DNA from: Anaerolineales bacterium
GTDB taxonomy: Bacteria > Chloroflexota > Anaerolineae > Anaerolineales > Villigracilaceae
NCBI GenBank assembly: GCA_030583905.1
Contig: CP129481.1
Coordinates: 496,001-560,000, forward strand
Reading direction: 5' to 3'
DNA: 64,000 bases
Part shown: positions 16,087 through 24,839 of the stretch, in pieces
Numbering within the stretch: position 1 is the first letter of the stretch
Layout of the letters: each line of letters begins with the position of its first letter
The notes under the pieces: model-generated
The model's input: the letters and a program-made list of their open reading frames with translations, nothing else
Told to the model about the DNA's origin: nothing
Databases searched by the model: none
Made by a program: the position numbers and the translations under genes

Positions 16087-16319
16087 AAGAATTGATAGGC
16101 AAGATACGCCACCAGCGTAAGTACCGCCGCCAGAAACAGGATCCAGCCCACGGTCCGCGTGAGAAGCGAGGCGAATACCTGGCGTCCATGACGGCGGTGG
16201 AGGTCGGTCCCCGCCGCAAGTTCGATCTGATTCTCGGAGGGGACACCCGTCTTTCGATACCACCAGGCGCGGCGGCAGTACAGGTAATTTCCGATTTCAG
16301 AGGAGCGGATCGTGCGCAT
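16083..16319 (-). CDS. Cas4-like nuclease, N-terminal subunit with membrane anchor
   Basis: This 78-residue protein starts MRTIRSSEIGNYLYCRRAWW. That is the N-terminal motif of Cas4-family nucleases, with the first iron-sulphur cysteine at C15 and the following aromatic/arginine cluster. GTDLHRRHGRQVF matches the next conserved segment. A transmembrane helix (about residues 56-78) ends the protein, and the TGA stop overlaps the ATG of the nuclease-core gene. Together the pair holds every part of a Cas4 domain, divided exactly between two membrane helices. Translational coupling is expected. A single-base error joining the two frames would give an unusually long apolar run with no turn, so a true split is preferred. 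Confidence 0.6.
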   Translation of the reverse strand: MRTIRSSEIGNYLYCRRAWWYRKTGVPSENQIELAAGTDLHRRHGRQVFASLLTRTVGWILFLAAVLTLVAYLAYQFL

Positions 16320-16412
16320 GGCGAAAGTATAGCACAAATTTTCTATGCCTTGCATGGCAGATAAACCGTGATAAACTTCCGATGCTGATTTCAAAATTCC
16401 ATGGAGGAAACC

Positions 16413-16964
16413 ATGACCCAACGCGAAACCTATGCCATCGAGATCGCCGGTGTGAAGCGCAACCTGCCGCTCTTCGAGATCAAACCCGGACTGCGCATTG
16501 CGATCCTGAACATCCTCGGCGACACCGAGCTGGTGCAAGCCTGCGCGCGCGGACTCGCCAAACAGATCCAGTCCATCGAGTATGACATGCTCGTCACCGC
16601 CGAGGCGAAATCCATTCCGCTGGCTCATGCGTTATCGGTCGAAACGAAGAAGCCGTACATTGTCCTCCGTAAAATGTACAAGCCCTACATGGGCGACGCC
16701 CTCAAAGCCGAAACGCTTTCCATCACCACTGGTCAGCCGCAAATTCTGATCCTCGACGAAAAAGACCGCGAAAGCATCAAAGGCAAAAAAGCGCTGATCG
16801 TGGACGATGTCATCAGCACAGGCTCCACGCTGCAGGGCATGCACATGATCCTCGACCAGGCGGGCGCAACCATCGCGGGCGAAGCGGCGATCCTGACCGA
16901 GGGCGACCACGCCCAGTGGACGCACATCCACGCGCTCGGGCATCTGCCTCTTTTTACAGATTAA
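16413..16964 (+). CDS. Phosphoribosyltransferase, adenine phosphoribosyltransferase-like
   Basis: The start MTQRETYAIEIAG is preferred because GGAGG lies 5 bases upstream; an ATG four codons earlier overlaps that site. The 183-residue type I phosphoribosyltransferase has the PRPP-binding loop KALIVDDVISTGSTL near residues 126-140. The segment YDMLVTAEAKSIPLAHALS before it is the APT-like base-binding side. It probably salvages a purine base to its nucleotide, with adenine the best guess. The stop codon is followed directly by the ruvC ATG, so the two genes are co-transcribed. Confidence 0.75.
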   Translation: MTQRETYAIEIAGVKRNLPLFEIKPGLRIAILNILGDTELVQACARGLAKQIQSIEYDMLVTAEAKSIPLAHALSVETKKPYIVLRKMYKPYMGDALKAETLSITTGQPQILILDEKDRESIKGKKALIVDDVISTGSTLQGMHMILDQAGATIAGEAAILTEGDHAQWTHIHALGHLPLFTD

Positions 16965-17444
16965 ATGACGCTCGCCCTCGGAATTGACCCCGGCACTGCG
17001 ACGACAGGCTACGGGCTCGTGCGCCTCCTGCCGGACGGGGAACTGGTCGCTGTTTCCTTTGGCATTATCTCCACCCCCAAGGAAGCAACCCCGCCCGCGC
17101 GGCTGGAGATGCTCTTCAACGACCTGAACAAGCTGCTGAAAAAATACAAACCCGAGACCGCCGCCGTGGAAAAATTGTTCTTTTCACGGAATGTCACCAC
17201 CGCCATCGCGGTGGGACAAGCGCGCGGCGTGGTTCTGCTGGCGTTGCAAAAAGCGGGGATCGAAGCCTTTGAGTACACTCCCAACGAGGTCAAACAAGCC
17301 GTGGCGGGGTACGGCTCCGCGGATAAGCGCCAGGTGCAGGAAATGGTGCGCGCGTTGCTGCAACTGGACAGCATCCCCAAACCTGACGATGCCGCCGATG
17401 CGCTGGCAATCGCCATCACGCATTTGAATACCAGCCGTTATTAA
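16965..17444 (+). CDS. ruvC: Crossover junction endodeoxyribonuclease RuvC
   Basis: RuvC cuts Holliday junctions together with RuvAB. The 159-residue protein shows the four acidic catalytic residues of the RNase H-like fold: D8 in LGIDPGTATTGYG, E69 in AAVEKLFF, and D142 and D145 in DDAADALAIAITH. It starts right after the phosphoribosyltransferase stop. Its TAA coincides with the left end of an inverted repeat that bounds a GxxExxY gene, which separates it from ruvA. ruvB is not in the window. Confidence 0.95.
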   Translation: MTLALGIDPGTATTGYGLVRLLPDGELVAVSFGIISTPKEATPPARLEMLFNDLNKLLKKYKPETAAVEKLFFSRNVTTAIAVGQARGVVLLALQKAGIEAFEYTPNEVKQAVAGYGSADKRQVQEMVRALLQLDSIPKPDDAADALAIAITHLNTSRY

Positions 17445-17466
17445 CCACAGATAAACACGGATAAAC
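17442..17466. repeat. Left inverted repeat of a GxxExxY cassette
   Basis: TAACCACAGATAAACACGG followed by ATAAAC matches the reverse complement of 17893-17918 at about 21 of 25 positions. The first three bases supply the ruvC stop codon. Confidence 0.65.
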
Positions 17467-17477
17467 GGGAGGTTGAT

Positions 17478-17885
17478 GTGCAGCCCCAAGATGTAAATAC
17501 CATAACCGAGAAAATCATTGGATGCGCTTACAAGGTAAGTAACACGTTGGGAATTGGGTTTGTTGAGAAAGTTTACGAAAACGCGCTTGCTCATTTGATC
17601 CGCAAAACAGGCATGCAAGTGATTCAACAACATCCGATCAAAGTCGAATTTGATGGAATTATTGTCGGGGAATTCGTTGCAGACATTCTTGTGGAAAACA
17701 GGGTATTGGTTGAGTTGAAGGCAGTTTCCACGCTCAAAGATGAGCATATGGCACAGGCATTGAATTATCTGCGGGCCACAGGTTCAGAAATTTGCCTGCT
17801 CATCAACTTCGGTACAACAAAAGTAGAAATCAAACGCCTTCGTCCCTCCTCCCATTGGAAACCGTCCGTCCAGAATTCGCCTTAA
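17478..17885 (+). CDS. GxxExxY family protein (PD-(D/E)XK nuclease-like)
   Basis: This 135-residue protein uses a GTG start with GGGAGG 5 bases upstream. The family signature is in LGIGFVEKVYENAL, near residue 30, and is followed by the core VGEFVADILVENRVLVELKAV, here spanning roughly residues 62-82. That core has the D...ExK arrangement of PD-(D/E)XK nucleases. The biochemical function of the family is not established. The gene lies between ruvC and ruvA and is bracketed by imperfect inverted repeats, which suggests arrival as a cassette. No transposase is present, so it would have to move with help from elsewhere. Confidence 0.8.
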   Translation: MQPQDVNTITEKIIGCAYKVSNTLGIGFVEKVYENALAHLIRKTGMQVIQQHPIKVEFDGIIVGEFVADILVENRVLVELKAVSTLKDEHMAQALNYLRATGSEICLLINFGTTKVEIKRLRPSSHWKPSVQNSP

Positions 17886-17892
17886 AAAATCC

Positions 17893-17918
17893 TTTTTATC
17901 TGCGTTCATCTGTGGTTA
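17893..17918. repeat. Right inverted repeat of a GxxExxY cassette
   Basis: TTTTTATCTGCGTTCATC followed by TGTGGTTA is the mirror of the repeat at 17442-17466. It ends 9 bases before the ruvA start. Confidence 0.65.
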
Positions 17919-17927
17919 AATGGATTT

Positions 17928-18503
17928 ATGATAGCAACTTTGCGCGGAGAAGTATCCCAGATCGAAGAGAACGCCCTGATCGTCGAAGTCGGCGGGGTGG
18001 GGTTGAGAGTCCTCGTCCCTGCGCCGGTGCGGACGAATGCCAAGGCGGGGGAAATGATCTTTCTGTTCACCCATCTCGCAGTCCGCGAAGATGCGTTGAC
18101 GTTGTACGGATTTGAATCCCAGGCGGATAGAGACCTCTTCAACATCCTGCTCGGCGTGGACGGGGTTGGTCCCAAGGTAGCGCTCTCGGTTCTTTCCACG
18201 CTGACGATTGATACCATCCAGCGCGCCATCTTCGCCGATGAAGAAGACCTGCTGAGCAAAGTCCCCGGCGTGGGCAAAAAGACCGCCCAGAAAATGGCGC
18301 TGCATCTCAAAGACAAACTCAAACCGACCGACGCGCTTGCAAAAGTTGCCGCAATGGCGGATTACGACAGCGAAGTGCTCGCCGCGTTGACCGCGTTGGG
18401 CTACTCCGTCGTCGAAGCACAAGCTGCCATTCAATCCATCCCGAAGGACGCGCCCAAGGATGTGGAAGAACGCCTGCGTGTGGCGTTGCAGCATTTCCAA
18501 TGA
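17928..18503 (+). CDS. ruvA: Holliday junction branch migration protein RuvA
   Basis: RuvA binds four-way DNA junctions and loads the RuvB motor. The 191 residues start MIATLRGEVSQIEENALIVE, the OB-fold domain. The paired helix-hairpin-helix motifs follow (LLGVDGVGPKVALSVLST and LLSKVPGVGKKTAQKM). A flexible linker leads to the C-terminal RuvB-binding domain (EVLAALTALGYSVVEAQAAI). Length and layout are normal. No clear ribosome binding site precedes the ATG, probably because the upstream cassette end replaced the original sequence. Its stop overlaps the next gene by 4 bases. Confidence 0.95.
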   Translation: MIATLRGEVSQIEENALIVEVGGVGLRVLVPAPVRTNAKAGEMIFLFTHLAVREDALTLYGFESQADRDLFNILLGVDGVGPKVALSVLSTLTIDTIQRAIFADEEDLLSKVPGVGKKTAQKMALHLKDKLKPTDALAKVAAMADYDSEVLAALTALGYSVVEAQAAIQSIPKDAPKDVEERLRVALQHFQ

Positions 18504-19003
18504 TGAAAATCGGAGACCGCATTCCCGTCCGCGCCTGTAAAGCGGATGGGACGGTATATCGAAGCTGGACAGCCATGATCGAGTCTGTGACCACAGACTC
18601 GATTGTTACAATTGGACGGGCGGGCTCATTCGTTCATAATGTGAATGGCGGGACGTTTAAGATCGAAAATCACCTTCGGGCATATTACTGGTTCGATAGG
18701 TTCTACAACCTGATCGAAGTCTTTGAAACCACGGGTGAACTGCTTGAGATTTATGTCAACATCGGTTCACCTGCGAAGTTTGAAAATGGTGTTTTGCATT
18801 TTGAAGATTACGAACTTGACGTTTCAAAATATCCGCCGAACCCCGCCGAGATCGTGGATGACGATGAATTCGCCGAAGCGGTTGTAAAATACAGCTACCC
18901 GCAGGAATTTCAAGAAAAAATGTACGCTGTGGCGCGCAAGGCTCTTGAAATTGCGGATAACTGGCAGGCAAAGCCCTGCCCATTTGGAGAGACCCATGCT
19001 TAA
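18500..19003 (+). CDS. DUF402 family protein (nucleotide phosphatase-like)
   Basis: This 167-residue protein belongs to the DUF402 beta-barrel family, whose studied members hydrolyse nucleoside di- and triphosphates or act on RNA-linked nucleotides. Typical segments are AYYWFDRFYNLIEVFE, LEIYVNIGSPAKFE and the acidic FEDYELDVSKYP, which would hold the metal. The first ATG overlaps the ruvA stop by 4 bases, and another ATG follows directly. Its end overlaps proC by 8 bases. The substrate is not known. Confidence 0.78.
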   Translation: MMKIGDRIPVRACKADGTVYRSWTAMIESVTTDSIVTIGRAGSFVHNVNGGTFKIENHLRAYYWFDRFYNLIEVFETTGELLEIYVNIGSPAKFENGVLHFEDYELDVSKYPPNPAEIVDDDEFAEAVVKYSYPQEFQEKMYAVARKALEIADNWQAKPCPFGETHA

Positions 19004-19838
19004 GAAAAAAATTGCCTTTATCGGTCCCGGCGTAATGGCAGAAGCCATGATCGCAGGCTTGCTGCGTAAAAAACTCGCGGATGCAAAAAACATCATCGCA
19101 TCCGGTCCGCGAGAGGAGCGGGGCGCGGAGTTAAAGAAGAAGTACGGCATCCAAGCCACCACCGACAACGCCGCCGCCATCCATGAAGCGGACGTGGTGG
19201 TACTCTCCGTCAAACCGCAGCGATTGACCGAAGTGATGAAGGGACTGAAAGGCATCCGCTCGGACGCGCTGGTCTTGTCCATTATTGCGGGCGCAACCAT
19301 CAAGAAGATCGGCACAGGGCTGAGACACAAAGCCATCGTCCGCTCGATGCCGAATACGCCCGGTCAGATCGGTGAGGGCATCACCGTCTGGGCGGCATCA
19401 AAGGAAGTGACTGAAGAACAGCAGGGAATCACCCGCGCCCTCCTCGGCGCATTGGGCGAGGAAGTGTTCGTGGAAGATGAAAGCTATCTAGACATGGCAA
19501 CCGCGTTGTCAGGTTCTGGTCCCGCGTATGTTTTCCTCTTCACCGAAGCGCTGATCGACGCCGGCGTCCACATGGGATTTCCGCGCCGCATTGCCGAGCA
19601 ACTCGTCTTGCAGACCATCAAAGGCTCGGCATCGTTTTATGAAAGCGCGGCACGGCATCCCGCCACCTTGCGGAATCAGGTCACGTCGCCGGGCGGAACG
19701 TCCGCGGAGGCATTGTATTATCTGGAAAAGGCAGGCTTCCGCACGGCGATCTCCCGCGCGGTGTGGGCGGCATATCAACGCTCACTGGAGTTGGGCAAGG
19801 AGAAGCCGGGGCATGTGGATGTGGAGGAGGAGAAGTAG
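18996..19838 (+). CDS. proC: Pyrroline-5-carboxylate reductase
   Basis: ProC reduces pyrroline-5-carboxylate to proline with NAD(P)H, the last step of proline synthesis. The start MLKKKIAFIGPGVMAEAMIAG is set by GGAGAG a few bases upstream and gives 280 residues. The Rossmann motif is GPGVMAEAM. The C-terminal substrate domain carries ATALSGSGPAYVFLFTEALIDAGVHMG and TSPGGTSAEALYYLEKAGFR, both diagnostic. It overlaps the DUF402 gene and ends in a terminator before the ABC-F gene. Confidence 0.94.
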   Translation: MLKKKIAFIGPGVMAEAMIAGLLRKKLADAKNIIASGPREERGAELKKKYGIQATTDNAAAIHEADVVVLSVKPQRLTEVMKGLKGIRSDALVLSIIAGATIKKIGTGLRHKAIVRSMPNTPGQIGEGITVWAASKEVTEEQQGITRALLGALGEEVFVEDESYLDMATALSGSGPAYVFLFTEALIDAGVHMGFPRRIAEQLVLQTIKGSASFYESAARHPATLRNQVTSPGGTSAEALYYLEKAGFRTAISRAVWAAYQRSLELGKEKPGHVDVEEEK

Positions 19839-19863
19839 ATTTATAAATTGGAAATCGGGAATC

Positions 19864-19900
19864 ATCGCGGATGGGTTAAAATCCATTCGCGATTTTTTTT
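19864..19900 (+). terminator. Terminator after proC
   Basis: ATCGCGGATGG and CCATTCGCGAT form an 11-bp stem with one G-T pair, followed by a run of eight T residues. Confidence 0.8.
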
Positions 19901-19932
19901 CGCATCACTTTCCACTGATCACTGAACCAACC

Positions 19933-21918
19933 ATGTCCCTCATCTCCGTTTCCAACCTCACCAAATCCTTCGGCGCGACCGACATCTTCGCGGGCGTGAC
20001 CTTCTCCGTTGCAAAGGGCTCGCGGCTCGCCATTGTCGGTCCGAACGGCGTGGGCAAGACCACGCTGCTGCGCATCCTTGCCGGGGAGGATGAAGCCTCG
20101 TCGGGAGCCGTCACCCGCTCACGGGGAGTCCGAAGCGGATACCTGTCGCAGGAAGCCGATTTCAAAATGGAGGGCACGCTGTGGGACGCGTGTCATTCCG
20201 TCTTTGAGAATTTGATCAAACAGCAAAACGAATTGCACCGCCTTGAAGAATTGATGGCGACGGATCCAAATGTGATCGAGCAATACGGCAAGTTACAGGA
20301 AGATTTCGAACGGCGCGGCGGATACACTTACGAGACACGCATCAAACAGGTGTTGACCGGTTTGGGATTCGACGCATCAGACTACAACCTGTCTTTGGAT
20401 CACCTCTCCGGCGGACAGCGCACCCGCGCCTTTCTCGCCCGCCTCCTTTTATCTGACCCGGACTTGCTCCTGCTCGACGAGCCGACCAACCACCTCGACA
20501 TCCGCGCCGTGGAATGGCTGGAAGGATATTTGAGCCAGTGGGAAGGCGCGGTGGTGATCGTGTCGCATGACCGCTATTTTCTGGACAAGGTCAGCAACAT
20601 CATCATGGAGATGCTGCCCGCCGCGTACGAGATGTACAACGGGAATTACAGCGCGTACCTGAAACAGCGCGAAGAACGCATCGCGCGGCGGCAGGAAGTC
20701 TTCGAGAGCGAACGCGAAAAACTCTTGAAGGAAGTGGAATACATCAAGCGTAATATTTCAGGACAGAACACCCTGCAAGCCAAAGGGAAGTTGAAACGTC
20801 TCACGCGCATTGTGCAGGCGATCGAGCAAGTCGGGTTGGAAGCTGTGCTGAACACCAAATGGATCGAGTTGGGCGTGAGTATGACCACCAGTCCGTTCAG
20901 CGTGGATGAAGCGGAGCGGCGTGTGCGCGCCATGAAGTCGCCTGTGCGCGTGCTTCCAAATCTGCATCTGCGGCTCGGCTCGCAAAAACGTTCCGGCGAT
21001 CTCGTCATCCGTACAAAAGAGTTGCAGGTCGGGTTTCCCGATAAATTCCTGTTCAGTTCTCCAGACATCGAATTGCGCCGTCAGGATTGCGCCGCGTTGA
21101 TCGGACCGAACGGCGCGGGAAAGTCCACGTTTTTGAGGACGATCCTCGGTCAGCTTGAACCGCTGGCAGGCGAGGTGATCCTTGGTTCAAGTCTGAACAT
21201 CGGCTATTTTGCGCAAGCGCATGAAGGACTCAACCCGAACAAGACCTTGATCCAGGAGATCGACGCGGTCATGCCGCAATGGCTGCCGGGGCAGATCCGC
21301 GATTATCTCGGCAAATATCTGTTCAGCGGCGATGACGTGTACAAAAAAGTATCCATGCTCTCCGGCGGCGAGCGCGGACGTCTGGCATTGGCAAAACTTG
21401 CCCTGCAGGACACCAATCTGCTCCTGCTTGACGAGCCGACCAATCACCTCGACATCCCTTCGCAGGAGATCCTCGAATCCGTGCTGGAGGATTACACCGG
21501 CACGATCCTGCTCATTTCCCATGACCGTTATCTCGTGGATGCTTTGGCTACCCAGATCTGGGAGGTCGATCCCGATGAGCAAAGCCTGAACGTGTTCAAG
21601 GGCACATACTCGGAGTTGAGAGCCGAGCGTGAGCAGAAGGAATACGAAGCGTTCATGGCGGCGCAGGCAAAGGAAAAAGCGGGCAACGCCAAAAAGGAAA
21701 AAAGCGCGGTCACGAAAGATGAAAGAAGAAGGATTGCCCAATTACAGGAATTGGAAAACACCATCGCCGAACTCGAAGCGACGCTGGCGAATCTCGGCGG
21801 ACAGTTGGAAAGTCCGCTGGTGAAACCGGATGAAGTGGCGGTGATCGGCAGGGAATACGAGCGCGTGCAAAAAGAGATGGACGAGAAACTGGAAGAATGG
21901 GAACAAATGCAGGGATAG
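19933..21918 (+). CDS. ABC-F family ATP-binding protein
   Basis: This 661-residue soluble protein has two ABC ATPase domains and no membrane segment, as in ABC-F ribosome-associated factors. Domain 1 has GPNGVGKTT, LSGGQRTRAFLARLL and LLLLDEPTNHLD. Domain 2 has GPNGAGKST, LSGGERGRLALAKLA and LLLLDEPTNHLD. The linker between them (about residues 240-320) is charged, like the P-site tRNA interaction motif. A charged coiled coil (about 575-660) closes the protein. The length and C-terminal coiled coil suggest the Uup/YdiF branch rather than EttA, which has its own gene at 37670. The ATG starts the family-typical MSLISVSNLTKSFG; a longer open frame upstream overlaps proC and is not used. Confidence 0.9.
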   Translation: MSLISVSNLTKSFGATDIFAGVTFSVAKGSRLAIVGPNGVGKTTLLRILAGEDEASSGAVTRSRGVRSGYLSQEADFKMEGTLWDACHSVFENLIKQQNELHRLEELMATDPNVIEQYGKLQEDFERRGGYTYETRIKQVLTGLGFDASDYNLSLDHLSGGQRTRAFLARLLLSDPDLLLLDEPTNHLDIRAVEWLEGYLSQWEGAVVIVSHDRYFLDKVSNIIMEMLPAAYEMYNGNYSAYLKQREERIARRQEVFESEREKLLKEVEYIKRNISGQNTLQAKGKLKRLTRIVQAIEQVGLEAVLNTKWIELGVSMTTSPFSVDEAERRVRAMKSPVRVLPNLHLRLGSQKRSGDLVIRTKELQVGFPDKFLFSSPDIELRRQDCAALIGPNGAGKSTFLRTILGQLEPLAGEVILGSSLNIGYFAQAHEGLNPNKTLIQEIDAVMPQWLPGQIRDYLGKYLFSGDDVYKKVSMLSGGERGRLALAKLALQDTNLLLLDEPTNHLDIPSQEILESVLEDYTGTILLISHDRYLVDALATQIWEVDPDEQSLNVFKGTYSELRAEREQKEYEAFMAAQAKEKAGNAKKEKSAVTKDERRRIAQLQELENTIAELEATLANLGGQLESPLVKPDEVAVIGREYERVQKEMDEKLEEWEQMQG

Positions 21919-21919
21919 G

Positions 21920-24373
21920 ATGCAAAAACTTATTCGCATCTTCTCCGCGCTGACAGTTGTCAGCGGGATCGCAGCGTTTGCCTATCTGACGTCCCTGCCC
22001 GGTGAGGGACTCTCTCCATTTCGTTTGGCATCTCTGGCTGGGATTCTCTCAGTGGCGATTGCCAGCGCGTTCGTTTTCTTCACATTCCGTTCCGCAGAAT
22101 TGACCGAACGCCTGACCGCATGGATCCAACGATGGAAGCCAGCCGTTCTGCTGTCATTCCTTTCCTTCGCCTTCGCGTGGATCGCCTGGCTCGCCGTCCT
22201 TTACAAAGACCTGTGGATCTTGCATTTCAGCGAAGCACTGTACGAGCGCTCCGTGCCCGTCCTGTTGATCGGAGCGCTGACAGGATTTCAAGCAGGCATT
22301 GTTTTTCTCATCCCGCACTTGGATAAAAAAAATCTTGCCCCGTCATCCAAATCCGTCTGGCGGACAAGCCTGTTCCTCGCGGCGGGATTTTTCCTTCTTG
22401 CTATATTCATTGCCGCAACAAAAATCGGTATCACGTATGATATCGTCGGGCTCAACTGGGGACCGGCAGGCGTGCCGATCAGTTTTGCCCAAGTCAACCT
22501 TGTCCTTGCCATCGGTTTTCTCTTCACCTTCGCAATGGCGCTTATAAGAAAAAACGCTGTGCTTATGGACATGCGCTGGCTGGTCAGGCTGGATGTGATC
22601 GTGTTCGCCGGTTTGTGGATGGCGGCTGTGATGCTTTGGTCGGCACAGACCATCAGCCCATCCCACTTCTCTCCAGCGGTATCCGCGCCCAATTTTGAAT
22701 ACTACCCATATTCGGATGCCGCCTTGTTCGACAAGGCATCCTATCGTTTCTTCACAGGCGTGGGGCTTGGGGAAAATTTGATCCGCCGTCCTTTATACGC
22801 CGGCTTGCTCGCCCTCTTCCACATGATCGGCGGCGTGACCCATGAAGGGACAATGTCGGTTCAGATCCTGTTCTTGGCGTTGATCCCCGCTCTTATCTAC
22901 CTGCTCACTGCAAAATTATCCAACCGTTTCGCCGGTTTCCTCGCAGGCGGATTTGTGATCCTGCGCGAAGCGAACGCCATCGAACTTTCGGGGAAAATTG
23001 CAACTTCCCATGCCAAACTGATGATGAGCGACCTGCCTGCAATGCTGGGGATTGTGGCTCTGGTATTTGCCTGCATCGTTCTGTTCGCAAGATCAAAACA
23101 GGATAAATGGTTGCTATTGGTCACCGGCGGCATTCTGGGGTTGACCGTATTGGTGCGGGCGCAATCCCTGATTTTGCTTCCGCTCATTCTTTTGCTTCTT
23201 CTGTTTCACCAAAAGTTCAGTAAACCGGCGTTCATTCAATCCACATTTCTCGTCCTCGGACTGGCAGCCGTCATCACCCCGTGGGCAATCCGCAACTGGA
23301 TCGTCACCGGCAGTCCATCCCTTGGCGATGGCGGCGAAAAAGTCCTCATGGCGCGGAATTATTCCTTTCAAGTCACCGAATATCCACAGCCATTGCCCGG
23401 CGAGACCAGTGACGAATTCTCGGATCGCCTCACCGACCAGATCCTCACGCACATCCTTCAACATCCCGGCGATGTCGCATTCTTTGTCTCTAACCACTTC
23501 CTGCGTTCATTGGCGACCAGCGCAGTGTTTATCGCCCCGGTCTATTCAGCGGATACGCCCGAAAGCCTCGTCGGCAACTATCCCTTTTGGGGCGACTGGA
23601 ATGGAACACTTCCCGGCGGAACACTCATCCCGCTTGCCGTCAACTTTGTGATCCTTTCATTCGGCATCGGCTTGGCACAGGCAGGCGGCAAACGCATCGG
23701 CTGGTATCCGCTGTTATTTTTCATTGTGTATCAGGCTGGGAACGCGATCGCCCGCACATCCGGCTGGAGATTCTCCCTGCCCATCGACTGGGTCGTCATC
23801 GTCTACTATTGCATTGCGCTTTCTTATCTTCCATATAAGCTTTCCTTCGCGGATGATAACCCGACAAAAACAGAATCTGGATCGACCCGACCATCCCGCC
23901 TCTACCCGACCATATTTCTGATCCTGTTTGCTGCGGGCATTCTGCTCCCTCTGGCAGGACAATTCGCCCCGCAGCAAGACTTCGCTCCCCTCACGGATGA
24001 AGCGTCTCAGACTCTGCTCGAACGGGATCTATCAACATCATCCCAATTCTCGGAATTTCTCGAACAGGAGAATGCAGTAATTATCTCTGGTATTGCGCTT
24101 TATCCCCGTTATTTCAGACCAAATGGAAATGTGTACATTGCAGAAATGCCACAAGACTTCAGATATTTACATTTCTGGCTGCTCCACGATCACGACTCGC
24201 AGATCGTCCTGCCGCGTGAAAGACCTCCCGACTTCTTCCCTCACGCATCCACAGTCACAGTGATCGGCTGTGAGGACGGCAATCACATATCCGCCTGGGC
24301 GGTCATTCTCCACGTGGAGACCGGAAAAGAGATCGTACTTCAAGAGCCCGTCCCGCCGCTCACTTGCCCGTGA
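21920..24373 (+). CDS. Polytopic membrane protein, probable GT-C-type glycosyltransferase
   Basis: This 817-residue protein has more than ten hydrophobic helices and long loops. A loop near residue 250 (NFEYYPYSDAALFDKASYRF, then GLGENLIRRPLYAGLLALFH) has the acidic-residue-plus-helix layout of dolichol-phosphate-mannose-type (GT-C) transferases. The C-terminal 150 residues are largely extracytoplasmic. A GT-C transferase using a lipid-linked sugar is likely, but the donor and acceptor are unknown. It begins 1 base after the ABC-F stop, so the two are co-transcribed. A strong terminator follows. Confidence 0.6.
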   Translation: MQKLIRIFSALTVVSGIAAFAYLTSLPGEGLSPFRLASLAGILSVAIASAFVFFTFRSAELTERLTAWIQRWKPAVLLSFLSFAFAWIAWLAVLYKDLWILHFSEALYERSVPVLLIGALTGFQAGIVFLIPHLDKKNLAPSSKSVWRTSLFLAAGFFLLAIFIAATKIGITYDIVGLNWGPAGVPISFAQVNLVLAIGFLFTFAMALIRKNAVLMDMRWLVRLDVIVFAGLWMAAVMLWSAQTISPSHFSPAVSAPNFEYYPYSDAALFDKASYRFFTGVGLGENLIRRPLYAGLLALFHMIGGVTHEGTMSVQILFLALIPALIYLLTAKLSNRFAGFLAGGFVILREANAIELSGKIATSHAKLMMSDLPAMLGIVALVFACIVLFARSKQDKWLLLVTGGILGLTVLVRAQSLILLPLILLLLLFHQKFSKPAFIQSTFLVLGLAAVITPWAIRNWIVTGSPSLGDGGEKVLMARNYSFQVTEYPQPLPGETSDEFSDRLTDQILTHILQHPGDVAFFVSNHFLRSLATSAVFIAPVYSADTPESLVGNYPFWGDWNGTLPGGTLIPLAVNFVILSFGIGLAQAGGKRIGWYPLLFFIVYQAGNAIARTSGWRFSLPIDWVVIVYYCIALSYLPYKLSFADDNPTKTESGSTRPSRLYPTIFLILFAAGILLPLAGQFAPQQDFAPLTDEASQTLLERDLSTSSQFSEFLEQENAVIISGIALYPRYFRPNGNVYIAEMPQDFRYLHFWLLHDHDSQIVLPRERPPDFFPHASTVTVIGCEDGNHISAWAVILHVETGKEIVLQEPVPPLTCP

Positions 24374-24394
24374 ATTTCATTACTGGTTAAATAA

Positions 24395-24427
24395 AAAACT
24401 TCCGATGTGATGAACATCGGAAGTTTT
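24395..24427. terminator. Bidirectional terminator
   Basis: AAAACTTCCGATGT and ACATCGGAAGTTTT form a perfect 14-bp stem with a 5-base loop between convergent genes. Confidence 0.9.
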
Positions 24428-24431
24428 CCTT

Positions 24432-24839
24432 TTAGTATTCGATCGCCCGTTTGAGCGTCTTCGCGTTCTTGACCCAGGCTTTTACCTGATTCAAACCCGG
24501 CAGCTGGCGGACAAGTCTCTTCTTGCCGGAGTTCGCCTTTGCGAACGCTTCGAGCAGGGATTCAGGCTTGCGGTTCGCCAATTCCATGACCGTATCCACT
24601 CCGGCGGCTTCGAGCAGATCGGAATACTGCGCGCCGATGCCCTTCACGCGGAACAGGTCCGCGCGGTTGACCCACTCAAGGATCGTCTTCGTGCTGAAAC
24701 CGGTGGCTTCCGCGAGTTCCTTGCGTCCCTTTTTGGTGCCGCCCGCCTTCAACAGAGCTTCAGTTGTGCGGATGCCTGCCTTGCGAAGTTTGGTGGCATA
24801 CGCGCCGCCAATACCTTCAATGTCTGTAATGGTTGCCAT
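24432..24839 (-). CDS. DUF4332 helix-hairpin-helix protein
   Basis: This 135-residue small soluble protein has two helix-hairpin-helix units: IEGIGGAYATKLRKAGI near residue 7 and VKGIGAQYSDLLEAAGV near residue 65. Each is followed by a segment on LLKAGGTKKGRKELAEATG-like lines. This is the DUF4332 pattern, thought to bind nucleic acid without sequence preference. It has its own ribosome binding site (GGAGATAAGACA-ATG) and is monocistronic. A role in DNA handling is inferred from the fold only. Confidence 0.8.
   Translation of the reverse strand: MATITDIEGIGGAYATKLRKAGIRTTEALLKAGGTKKGRKELAEATGFSTKTILEWVNRADLFRVKGIGAQYSDLLEAAGVDTVMELANRKPESLLEAFAKANSGKKRLVRQLPGLNQVKAWVKNAKTLKRAIEY

Noticed and set aside
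15574-16319. CRISPR-Cas locus because of the Cas4-like sequence
   Set aside because: No cas1, cas2 or effector genes and no regularly spaced repeats are seen anywhere in the window; Cas4/Dna2-type nucleases also occur alone.
19591-19932. N-terminal extension of the ABC-F gene
   Set aside because: It lies in another frame over proC and its terminator; family alignment starts at MSLISVSNL (19933).
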